The notes beneath the pieces are model-generated. The model saw only the letters and a list, made by a program, of their open reading frames with translations. It was not told where the DNA came from and did not search any database. 64,000 bases of DNA from positions 961,129 through 1,025,128 of the forward strand of contig CP128386.1 in the NCBI GenBank assembly GCA_030345135.1. The letters are read 5' to 3'. Shown here piece by piece: positions 25,326-34,098 of the stretch; position 1 is the first letter of the stretch, and each line of letters opens with the position of its first letter. A program made the position numbers and the translations under genes. This stretch comes from Chitinophagaceae bacterium DXS (GTDB lineage: Bacteria > Bacteroidota > Bacteroidia > Chitinophagales > Chitinophagaceae).

Positions 25326-28300
25326 TTTCAATTGAAGTAGTATCGCTGCTCCATCATTTACTCCAACTATTATCTTATTGTTATTAATAACTGCAGCGCT
25401 TCTTACATTTCCTTTTAATTGCAATCCGCTTTTGTATTGGGGTGCGTAGCTGAAATTTCCTTTACCGTCACCCAATAATAAAACGCCATGGTTAGCTGTA
25501 TATCTTCCAAATTTTATTCGTGTCCAGGAGTTGTTACCGGTGAGTAAAATATCTTTTTTACCATCGTTATTGGCATCTGTAATGACAATGCTGTAAACCG
25601 GAGCATATTGTGCTTCGACAGGAAGGTTGTGTTGTATAAACCCGTTAGTACCTCTGTTTTCCAGGTAGACGGTCCTCATGTTTTCAGCCTTAAGAAAACC
25701 GGCGCTGTTCAACTGTTCAGGAGGAAAAACATCTTTGATGCTTGCAGATGCATATTCGTGGTATTCCAGAAATTTCTTTTTTAACGAGGGAAGCTGATCG
25801 GTGAGATCATCTCTTGAATAAACCGGATATGACACGCCGTTGATATAATAGCAAACAATCGGATCTATAGATCCATTTCCATCAAAGTCTTTATAATAAA
25901 CTGTCACCGGTTTCTTTTCTGAAGCTTTGAATTGTGTGTTGGTCCCGCAGTTGCCGACAATTAGATCAAGATCGCCATCTCCATCCATATCTTCAGCCGT
26001 GATCGTATTCCACCAGCCTGTGGACGGAAATTGAATGTAAGCAGACGATGCGTCAGATAAGGCTCCCTTGTTGTTGATGAAAACTTTAACCGGCATCCAT
26101 TCGCCGGTAACAACCAGGTCAGGCTGTTGATCATTGTTTACATCCAACCATGCAGCACTGGTGACCATGCCAATATTTGCAAGTCCTGGTGCCAGTTTTG
26201 CTGTTTGATCGGTAAAAGTTCCTTTGCCGTCGTTTATCAGTAATTTGCTCGGTGGTGTTGAAGGATATTTACCCGGTATAAGCCTTCCGCCTACAAACAG
26301 ATCCATGTCTCCATCTCCATCTATATCAGCTGCTTTAACGCAACCTTTACTGAAAGTTAATGCAGGAAGTGCATGTTGATTTTTAGTAAAGTTGCCTTTG
26401 CCATCATTCATGTATAACCTGTCCTGGAATAAAGGATCGTTCTCATTAAATTCATAACCGCCTGCTGCAACATACAGGTCCGGATCACCATCATTGTCTG
26501 CGTCAAAAAACGTAGCTGCCACATCTTCGCTTAGTGAGTCTGCTGCTATTGCAGGTTGATTGGTTTTAGTAAAACTGCCCTGCTTGTTTTGCAGGTAAAC
26601 AGAAGATGGTTGTTGTTTGGCTCCTCCAACAAAAATGTCATCCAATCCATCTTTATTTATATCGGCAGATATTATGCACGGTCCTTGTCTTGACAAATAA
26701 TTAGGCAGAAGTGTTTGTATGGTAAAGTCGTTAAACTGATTTTCTTTGTGGCGTATGTTATCCAGTGATGTGGATGAAAAATAACCAACAGGCCGAACCG
26801 TATCATATGTCCAGGTATCATGCGCGTCGGTTTGTTTTATTGCTAATGTTTGATTTGTTTTCACTTGTTGCAACTTCTGGTATTGATCATTGGGCCAGAT
26901 AATGATAATAGAATCGACAATTGAATGCTGACCAAGTCCGAAATTTAATACAGGATCAACTGATGACTGAAAGCCTCTCACCGGCATTTGCTCCTGGTAG
27001 TACAAAGTATCCCTGCAATAAACTTTTACTTTCGTGCCGGTTCCGATACTGTTAGTTTTGATACCTGTTAACTGTATTCGCAGAAAATTATTTTTGCTGA
27101 GTGCTTCACTGTTATTTTTATATATGCCAGCAAAATCGTTGGTGTTGCAGACGATCATATCAAGGTCACCGTCATTATCAAGATCAGCATAAGCGGCACC
27201 TGATGAAACTGATTTATCGCTCATTCCCCAATCGTCTGTTTTCTTTGTAAAAGTTTCATCGCCGTTGTTTTTGAAAATGTAGTTGGCAATCTTATTAGCA
27301 GGCATTTTATCAATAAAATCCTTGTTGTTGCCTGTTCTGTTAAGTTGATTGCCCTGGGCGGCACGATCAATGCTGTACTTAATAAAATCCATGTCAGTGT
27401 AGTCCTTTACATATCCATTGCTCACAAAGAGATCTTTATTTCCATCATTGTCGTAGTCAGCCATTAATGCACTCCAGCTCCAGTCAGTATTTGATATGCC
27501 AGCTAATTGACCAATCTCACTGAATGTCCCGTCGCCGTTGTTTTTTTGCAACATGTTCCGGCTGTATTGATAGAAAAAGCCACGGCTGAAGAGATATTGA
27601 AATTTGTCGAAGTTCTCTGCGCCGCTATGCATTTTTTGTGTGAGGTTATCTTCGGGAAGCATGTCCAGAGTAATGATGTCCGGCTTACCGTCGTTGTTGA
27701 AATCAGCAACATCCGATCCCATTGAATACAAGGAAACCTGGTCCATGCATTTGTTTAGTGCTTCACTAAAAGTTCCGTTGCGATTGTTGATGAAAAGATA
27801 ATCGGGTTCGTTAAAATCATTGGATACATATACATCTGGCCAGCCATCATTATTAATGTCCGATACTGCAAGGCCTAAACCAAATGTAAATACGTTGGAT
27901 GTAATGCCGGCTTGTTCACTAACATTGGTAAAGTGTCCGTTGTCGTTTCTGTATAATTTATTAGCAAAGTCCGGATTGCGTTGATTTCTCAACTCGGGAT
28001 TTTCTTGTGCTCCTGTAGTATATTTTTGTAGTGAGTGATTGATGATGAAGCAATCCAGATCGCCATCCTTATCATAGTCAAAAAAAGATGCCTGAGTGGA
28101 ATAACCCTGATCAGCCAAGCCGTATTCTTCCGCTTTTTCTGTAAAGGTCAGGTCTCCGTTATTGATAAAGAGCAGATTCTTCCTTCTTTGAGGATTAACA
28201 TCCGCGCTTCTGCAGATGTAAATGTCAAGCTTGCCATCACCGTTTACATCAGCCATTGTTGCGCCTGTGCACCATCCCTGCTTATCTGCAACGCCGCTTT

Positions 28301-28658
28301 TGGCAGTAATATCCTCAAACTCAAAATTCCCTTTGTTTAAGTAAAGCCGGTTTTTAACCATGTTACCCGTAAAAAGTATGTCCTGTAATCCGTCATTGTT
28401 AATGTCGCCGATGGCCACTCCGTTACCATTGTAGAAATAAGTATAATTCAATACACTTAAACCTTCTCCTTCAAACAGTGTGTTTTGAAAATGAATGCCT
28501 GTTTTGTCTTTGTCAAGTCTTGTAAAAAGGTGAGATGTATCGTTGCTGCAGCTACAAAAAAACAGTACTGAAAAGCAGGATATGGTCAGCCAATTTTTCA
28601 CAGAAGTAACGATGGTATGCATTAAACTGTTGGTATTAGTAATGGAAAGAAGCTTCAT
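25314..28658 (-). CDS. FG-GAP/VCBS repeat lipoprotein with ASPIC/UnbV domain (CRTAC1-like)
   Basis: Up to 1114 residues; the second ATG (28622, MHTIVTSVK) is an equally good start and leaves more room after the hairpin upstream. Lipobox FFCSCSND. The N- and C-terminal halves are beta-propeller-like arrays of FG-GAP/VCBS repeats with calcium-binding DxNxDG loops (DINNDGLQDI, DVNGDGKLDI, DADNDGDPDL and more). Between them, around residues 535-605, is an ASPIC/UnbV domain (IGTGTKVKVYCRD). Likely surface-exposed and calcium-dependent, and probably works with the SusC/SusD pair just upstream. The last residues LQLKIDR are encoded by repeat words. Confidence 0.88.
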   Translation of the reverse strand: MKLLSITNTNSLMHTIVTSVKNWLTISCFSVLFFCSCSNDTSHLFTRLDKDKTGIHFQNTLFEGEGLSVLNYTYFYNGNGVAIGDINNDGLQDILFTGNMVKNRLYLNKGNFEFEDITAKSGVADKQGWCTGATMADVNGDGKLDIYICRSADVNPQRRKNLLFINNGDLTFTEKAEEYGLADQGYSTQASFFDYDKDGDLDCFIINHSLQKYTTGAQENPELRNQRNPDFANKLYRNDNGHFTNVSEQAGITSNVFTFGLGLAVSDINNDGWPDVYVSNDFNEPDYLFINNRNGTFSEALNKCMDQVSLYSMGSDVADFNNDGKPDIITLDMLPEDNLTQKMHSGAENFDKFQYLFSRGFFYQYSRNMLQKNNGDGTFSEIGQLAGISNTDWSWSALMADYDNDGNKDLFVSNGYVKDYTDMDFIKYSIDRAAQGNQLNRTGNNKDFIDKMPANKIANYIFKNNGDETFTKKTDDWGMSDKSVSSGAAYADLDNDGDLDMIVCNTNDFAGIYKNNSEALSKNNFLRIQLTGIKTNSIGTGTKVKVYCRDTLYYQEQMPVRGFQSSVDPVLNFGLGQHSIVDSIIIIWPNDQYQKLQQVKTNQTLAIKQTDAHDTWTYDTVRPVGYFSSTSLDNIRHKENQFNDFTIQTLLPNYLSRQGPCIISADINKDGLDDIFVGGAKQQPSSVYLQNKQGSFTKTNQPAIAADSLSEDVAATFFDADNDGDPDLYVAAGGYEFNENDPLFQDRLYMNDGKGNFTKNQHALPALTFSKGCVKAADIDGDGDMDLFVGGRLIPGKYPSTPPSKLLINDGKGTFTDQTAKLAPGLANIGMVTSAAWLDVNNDQQPDLVVTGEWMPVKVFINNKGALSDASSAYIQFPSTGWWNTITAEDMDGDGDLDLIVGNCGTNTQFKASEKKPVTVYYKDFDGNGSIDPIVCYYINGVSYPVYSRDDLTDQLPSLKKKFLEYHEYASASIKDVFPPEQLNSAGFLKAENMRTVYLENRGTNGFIQHNLPVEAQYAPVYSIVITDANNDGKKDILLTGNNSWTRIKFGRYTANHGVLLLGDGKGNFSYAPQYKSGLQLKGNVRSAAVINNNKIIVGVNDGAAILLQLKIDR

Positions 28659-28667
28659 TTAAATATA

Positions 28668-28700
28668 AAAAGATTCCATCAATTGCTGATGGAATCTTTT
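28668..28700 (-). terminator. Perfect hairpin between susD and the FG-GAP gene
   Basis: AAAAGATTCCATCA and TGATGGAATCTTTT pair around a 5-nt loop and a U-tract follows on the minus strand. It would end or attenuate the susCD transcript just before the FG-GAP gene. Confidence 0.75.
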
Positions 28701-28836
28701 GAGTTGTACGTTGTACGTGATAAGTTTTACGTTATAAGTTTTACGTTGTACGTTATACGTTGCAAGTGGTGCAGGCTAATTACTCCATTAACCTGGCGCC
28801 TGAAACCTGAAGCTAATAGCTGATAGCTATTGGCTA
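28701..28836. repeat. Word repeats (GTTGTACGTTATACG, AGCTAATAGCTGATAGC)
   Basis: GTTTTACGTTGTACG words at 28703-28770 and AGCTGATAGCTATTGGC words at 28809-28840. The last copy contains the TGA stop codon of the SusD-like gene. Confidence 0.75.
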
Positions 28837-30447
28837 TCAGTTCTTATCCCACCACAACGGCGTAGTAACCTTATCCGGACCATTCAACAACTTAACAGCA
28901 TCTTCAACAGCTTTACCGTTGGTTTGCGTTTCAGACAGAAGGAAAGGAATTCTTCTGATCCACTGTGTTGTTGTGTTGGTGATGTCCGGATTGTCTGAAT
29001 TGGCAACGGGATATAATTTAAGTACATGGCTTCTTCTGTAATCTGCCCATGCTTCCATGCCATCAGGGAACAATGCCAGCCATTTTTGTGTAGCGATCTG
29101 TTCCTTCTGAATATTAACGTCTGCGGTGTTGAATTTAACCGGAATGGTTGTCATTGGCGCTGACTTCAGGTAATCATTAGGAGCTACTGGAACAGCAGTG
29201 CTGTTGATGTAATTATTGATAACAGTGGCGTCAATAATTCCCCATTGGTGAAGAGACTGTGTAATGCCTTTTTCGTACAGATCCTTAGCTGTTCCACCCA
29301 TGTTCCAACCGAGTAATGCACCTTCAGCGCGTATAAAATATGCCTCCGCAGAGCACATTACGTTTTGCGGTGTGTTCAGGTAGTCGCTTGAACCCAATGA
29401 AACGCCATTCTTGTCGGTAACGTTTGGAGATGCCCAGCGTTTACCAACGTGAGAGTTATTGTCAGCTTTATTAATGTCTTCTGTTAATTGTGTTGCTGTT
29501 AATCCATTTCTTACGCCTTCATAAGTGCCGGTGTTTTTAGCAGGCACAAAATAGATAGACATTCTCGGATCGGCATAACCTTTCAGAACAGATTCCATTG
29601 AAGCGCTCATTCTGAACTCGTTCCAGTCAGACATAATGGATAGACCGTTACCGTCACTGCCTTTGGTACTTCTTGTTACAAGCGCATCATCATCGGGGCT
29701 GGTAGCAAGAACGCCTCCGGCGTATGCAGCTTCAGCTTCTGTTTTTGCACGGGCAGGATCAACTTTTGAAATCCTCATAGCCAGGCGTAAACGCAATGTA
29801 TTGGCAAATAAGATCCATTTGTTTACATTGCCTTTGTAAATAATATCGTAGCTGCCTCCAAAAGCAGTAGTGCTTGTTTGCCCTTTTAAAACATTTACTG
29901 CATCAGTCAGGCGCTTAAAGAAATCATCATAGATCTTATCCTGCGGGTCATACGGTACTGAGCTGATAGGTTGACCAATGCTGAAGTAAGGTATAGGTCC
30001 CCAATAATCTGTTACTTTATGGAAAGTGTATACCCACCAAACATTGGCAATGGCATTTTCGACAGTTGATGGATCTGTGTTTTGTAAAATTGTCTGTAAC
30101 TGTGGCATCACATCTGTATACATCGGGTTAAATGCTGCTCCAACCCAGTCCATGCGGATCACCAACCGGTCTGATGGGAAGTACGTTGCTACGCATGCAA
30201 AGTATTGCGCATACTGATCAGAGAACAGGTTTTGCGCAACCTGGTAGTTCCATTGGCTGTTGGTGGCCGTTGACTGAGCTTTTGTGAAAAGGAAAGGAAT
30301 TTCAGCCGGACCTACAGTTGCCACGGAATTTTTATCTGTATTTATTTCGTCGAATTTCTTGGTACATGAAAGCATCATCCCGGTGAGCGTAACACTGAGG
30401 AGTGCCAGTTTAACTCGTGTTCCAGAAAATACTTGTATTATTTTCAT
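28837..30447 (-). CDS. SusD/RagB-type nutrient-binding outer-membrane lipoprotein (SusD-like_2)
   Basis: A 536-residue lipoprotein (MMLSCTKKFDEINTDKNSV, cysteine near residue 28). The pattern is that of the SusD-like_2 subfamily: TPR-type helices in the first 250 residues (TKAQSTATNSQWNYQVAQNL, VWWVYTFHKVTDYWGPIPY), and late motifs AEAYFIRAEGALLGW and KWLALFPDGMEAWADYRR. It caps the TonB-dependent transporter encoded 19 bp upstream and binds the oligosaccharide or peptide ligand at the cell surface. The ligand cannot be read from sequence. Confidence 0.93.
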   Translation of the reverse strand: MKIIQVFSGTRVKLALLSVTLTGMMLSCTKKFDEINTDKNSVATVGPAEIPFLFTKAQSTATNSQWNYQVAQNLFSDQYAQYFACVATYFPSDRLVIRMDWVGAAFNPMYTDVMPQLQTILQNTDPSTVENAIANVWWVYTFHKVTDYWGPIPYFSIGQPISSVPYDPQDKIYDDFFKRLTDAVNVLKGQTSTTAFGGSYDIIYKGNVNKWILFANTLRLRLAMRISKVDPARAKTEAEAAYAGGVLATSPDDDALVTRSTKGSDGNGLSIMSDWNEFRMSASMESVLKGYADPRMSIYFVPAKNTGTYEGVRNGLTATQLTEDINKADNNSHVGKRWASPNVTDKNGVSLGSSDYLNTPQNVMCSAEAYFIRAEGALLGWNMGGTAKDLYEKGITQSLHQWGIIDATVINNYINSTAVPVAPNDYLKSAPMTTIPVKFNTADVNIQKEQIATQKWLALFPDGMEAWADYRRSHVLKLYPVANSDNPDITNTTTQWIRRIPFLLSETQTNGKAVEDAVKLLNGPDKVTTPLWWDKN

Positions 30448-30466
30448 ATCGTAATAAGTTTAAAAA

Positions 30467-33400
30467 TTATAGAGAGATCCTCAGGTTAAAGTTAAATGTG
30501 CGTGTTGCCGGAAGAGTTCCATATTCAACACCCTGGTAGTTTCCGTTACCAAGGCTCATATCAGGATCAAACCACATTTTGCGTTTGTCAAGTCCTGGTA
30601 TATCCAATGTGGAACTACCTCTGTACAGCCAGAGCAGGTTACGCGCAGAAGCTGCTACTTTCAGGCCTTTGATAAAGAATCCCGGTTTAACTGGTATGTC
30701 ATATCCAAGAGAAAGTTCCCTTACTCTGAAGCTGGTTGCGTCGTACGCAAAGAACTCACCATTACCATAACGTTTACCTGATGCTATCTGCCAGAAATCC
30801 TGTGCTTTAATAGTTGCACCTACACTGCTGCCGCTTGAACTAACACCATGCAGGTTCCATCCGCCTTCCCGGTATTTCTCAGTGCCTTCTGTTATGCCGC
30901 TAAATGCAAGGTTCATTTCTGTACCGGATACCATTGTACCGCCTACGCGTCCGTCCATAAGAATGCGGAGTGAAAACCTTTTGTAAGTGAACGTATTTGT
31001 AAAGCCAATGTTTTCTTTAGGATTAAAGTTGCCGATGTATTCCTGTGCACCAGTGGCAATCGGGCGTCCCAGTGAATCCACAACATAGTTTCCTTTACCG
31101 TCTCTTTGCCATTTAAATGCGAGCAGATCGCCATATGCACCACCTTCCTGGGCAATCGGAGTTGCAGAACGTCCGTAACCGCCGCCCAGATAAACGATCT
31201 TAAGATCGCTGCTGATCTCTTTTACCTTGCTGCGGTTTAAAGAGAAGTTCACTGTCATATCCCAGCTGAAGTTTGGCGTTTTAACAGGGGTAGCATTTAC
31301 AATCAACTCAAAGCCCTGGTTTTGAATATTACCTGCGTTGATATATTTGTTAGCATAACCTGTTGCCACAGGAAGACCAATCTGCAGAAGCTGGTTGAAA
31401 GAGTTGCTCTTGTACCAGGTTGCACTGAATCCAATTCTGTCTTTAAGAAATCTTGCTTCAACGCCGGCTTCAATGTTCTTAACTATTTCAGGTTTCAAAC
31501 CCGGAATAGGTAGTGTTGAGCTACGCGTAAGAGAACCGTTGCCTGCTCCCTGGTTGTAAGCGTATGTAGTTTTAAGTAAACCGAACTGACCGCCGTTACC
31601 TACTTCAGCATAGTTGATGTTTGCTTTCAGGAAAGAAATGCTTTTTGGCAGTGTAAACAGATCGGATAATACTGCTGATCCACCGACTGAATAATACTGG
31701 TAAGAGTACGGAGATGGAAGGCGCGAATCCCAGTCATTACGTATGCTCGCATCAAGGAACAACGCATCTTTAAAAGAGAAACTTGCCTGGCCGAATACGG
31801 ATTGTGTCTGTACTTCATTTGCACTTGAGATCAATGCCGGGTTTGTTGCAAAGTTCAAACTGAATTTATTAGTCACATTCAAACCGTCAGCCTGTGATCT
31901 GTTTGATTCAAATGTAGCATCCTGGTAAATAGCACCTGCGTGATAAGTTACATTCAGGTCTTTGGCAATTTTGTTGTGTCCTTCCAGAATCAAATCATAC
32001 CACTGTTGTGTCGTAGTAATGTTTGTTTTAGCATAGTAGCCACCGGCCTGTGTTGCCCACAATATGGTTCCCTGTGAGTAAAGTTCTTCAAGCTTGTCTA
32101 TTCTTCTGTCGATGTTGGCGCGTCCTGTAAGATTAAGCCAGTCGTTGATTTGATATTTAGCTGAAATAAAACCCATGATACGATCCCTGGTTTCATTCAA
32201 TGCTGTTCTGTTGATCATCCAGTAGGGATTCTGGTAAATAGATGAAAGCGTTGATGGCCATGCTGTAGGAACGGGAATTCCCAGGCTGTTAAACGTTTCT
32301 GAGTTTTGAGCGTCTGTAATTGCTACGTTGCGTGGTATCTGGTAAATGTCAATAACAGGGGCGTTTTCTTCACCTGTTCTTGGCTTATTCATGATGTGCT
32401 GGTTGATGTAAGTAACTTTTGCATCAGTTGAAAAATGCTTACCTAACTGGTTGCTTACTCTTAATGTAACTGTATTTCTCATCAGGTCATTCTTAGGTAT
32501 AATGCCCTGAATATTATTGTTGGTGTAAGAAAGATATGTTTGCATCTTGTCGCTACCACCAGATATACCGATTGAGTTATTAAGACTTAATCCATCTCTG
32601 AAGAAGTCTTTGATATTATCAGGTTGAGATGAATAAGTACGGCTTTGTCCGAGATAATTTGTGTAAGACTGTCCGGTCATTTTCGCACCCCAGCTTTCGC
32701 CTGATGAAGGATCAAGTGTATTACCGTTACCTTGTCCGTAGCTGTTTTGAACTTTTGGCAGAGCGAACGGTGTTTCAATCGCAATGCCGGAGTTAACGTC
32801 AACAGCTATGCGATCTTTTCTTCCTTTTTTTGTTGTAATAACCAAAACACCATTACCGGCCTGGCTACCGTACAAAGCTGCGGCAGATGCACCTTTCAAT
32901 ACGGTCATAGATTCAATGTCATCCGGGTTAATGTTTGATGCACCGTCAGACCCTTGTACAGAACCAAAGTCACTGCCTGCGGTGCTGTATGTGTCATTGT
33001 TGATAGGAACACCATCAACAACTATCAGGGCGTTATTATCACCCTGTAACGACCTGTTACCTCTCAACACAATCCTCGCACCACTTCCAGGTCCGCCGGA
33101 ACCTTGTGTAATTACGGCGTTGGCTACTTTACCTTGTAATGAGTTAAGTACGTTATTTGCATCCCTTACTCCTGTTAACTCTGATGGCTTAACGCTTTGC
33201 GTGGCGTAAACCAGTGTTTTAGATTGACGGGTGATACCTAATGCAGTAACAACAACTTCATTTGCTACACTTGTAGATTCAGCAAGCACAATATCTGGTA
33301 CAGTGCTTTCTGAAGCATCTACAGATACTTCTACGTTAGTGTAACCAATAGAAGAGACTACAAGTATTACTTTGCCTGAAGTGCTGAGGGTAAAAGACCC

Positions 33401-33571
33401 GTCAGTTTCAGTTGCTGTTCCTTTAGATGTTCCCTTAACAAGTACGGATGCGCCGGGGATAGGTTTGTTTGTTGCCGACAAAACTTTCCCTTTAATGGTT
33501 CGCGTTTGGGCATGCAATAAAAGCCCTAAAAATAAAAGCGGGATAATGAGTGCCCCTTTTAATTTCCTCAT
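30467..33571 (-). CDS. SusC/RagA-type TonB-linked outer-membrane transporter
   Basis: A 1034-residue protein. Signal peptide to about residue 21 (LLLHAQ), carboxypeptidase-regulatory-like domain at 24-110 (IKGKVLSATNKPIPGASVLV), TonB plug at about 115-250 (VLRGNRSLQGDNNALIVVDG, ending GVLVITTKKGRK), then the 22-strand barrel to the C-terminus. It imports a ligand captured by the SusD-like partner. First gene of a minus-strand susC-susD-FG-GAP cluster. A CAAACGTTTG palindrome about 200 bp upstream suggests shared control with the GH109-like gene. No ECF sigma/anti-sigma pair or hybrid two-component regulator is adjacent. Confidence 0.95.
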   Translation of the reverse strand: MRKLKGALIIPLLFLGLLLHAQTRTIKGKVLSATNKPIPGASVLVKGTSKGTATETDGSFTLSTSGKVILVVSSIGYTNVEVSVDASESTVPDIVLAESTSVANEVVVTALGITRQSKTLVYATQSVKPSELTGVRDANNVLNSLQGKVANAVITQGSGGPGSGARIVLRGNRSLQGDNNALIVVDGVPINNDTYSTAGSDFGSVQGSDGASNINPDDIESMTVLKGASAAALYGSQAGNGVLVITTKKGRKDRIAVDVNSGIAIETPFALPKVQNSYGQGNGNTLDPSSGESWGAKMTGQSYTNYLGQSRTYSSQPDNIKDFFRDGLSLNNSIGISGGSDKMQTYLSYTNNNIQGIIPKNDLMRNTVTLRVSNQLGKHFSTDAKVTYINQHIMNKPRTGEENAPVIDIYQIPRNVAITDAQNSETFNSLGIPVPTAWPSTLSSIYQNPYWMINRTALNETRDRIMGFISAKYQINDWLNLTGRANIDRRIDKLEELYSQGTILWATQAGGYYAKTNITTTQQWYDLILEGHNKIAKDLNVTYHAGAIYQDATFESNRSQADGLNVTNKFSLNFATNPALISSANEVQTQSVFGQASFSFKDALFLDASIRNDWDSRLPSPYSYQYYSVGGSAVLSDLFTLPKSISFLKANINYAEVGNGGQFGLLKTTYAYNQGAGNGSLTRSSTLPIPGLKPEIVKNIEAGVEARFLKDRIGFSATWYKSNSFNQLLQIGLPVATGYANKYINAGNIQNQGFELIVNATPVKTPNFSWDMTVNFSLNRSKVKEISSDLKIVYLGGGYGRSATPIAQEGGAYGDLLAFKWQRDGKGNYVVDSLGRPIATGAQEYIGNFNPKENIGFTNTFTYKRFSLRILMDGRVGGTMVSGTEMNLAFSGITEGTEKYREGGWNLHGVSSSGSSVGATIKAQDFWQIASGKRYGNGEFFAYDATSFRVRELSLGYDIPVKPGFFIKGLKVAASARNLLWLYRGSSTLDIPGLDKRKMWFDPDMSLGNGNYQGVEYGTLPATRTFNFNLRISL

Positions 33572-34098
33572 AGCTGGTTTGGTTTAATTATAAAAGAAGT
33601 AGACTTTCAGTAGACAAGTAATAGAAGACAGGGTCGGAAATGTTTCGATCATGCACTCATCGTCAAGATGAGTCATCCTGATTTTTGTTTCTCATGTCCT
33701 AAGCTTTAGCAGTTTATAAGTAAAAATTACAATAAGCTTTGGGAACTAGCAAATTGTGTTCCATTAGTCAAACGTTTGCGTAAAAAATAAAAAAAGAATT
33801 TAATCGATTTTAAATCTTTGATATCTGTACCTTAAAAAAAGATTACAAAAACAAGGCATATTTTTTATGTAATCGGTTTCAAAAAAAGAATCATCAAATG
33901 AACGGATGTTTGATCAATGGAAAGATCAGTGTCCTACGCTTTTAAATTGCACAAGGATTTTTGTTTGATTGCGAAACATGGTAAGATATTTTATTTTAGG
34001 AGAATGTTTTCAATGATGCTAAGGATATGCATTGTTTTAGTTCTTCTATGTTTCCTGCAATTAGAAATTTAGTTTGTAGTTAAACAAATGTCGTATTC
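33572..34098. other. Divergent intergenic region upstream of susC
   Basis: About 530 bp between susC (minus) and the phosphoesterase gene (plus). Apart from the CAAACGTTTG palindrome nothing recognisable was found: no ORF, hairpin or word-repeat array. Confidence 0.5.
33769..33778. promoter_or_regulatory. CAAACGTTTG palindrome upstream of susC
   Basis: A perfect copy of the palindrome also found before the GH109-like gene and before the SusC-like remnant. It lies about 198 bp from the susC start, so the transcript may have a long leader. Confidence 0.5.

Noticed and set aside
32784-33209. 141-codon frame opposite susC
   Set aside because: Antisense shadow of the plug domain of the SusC gene.
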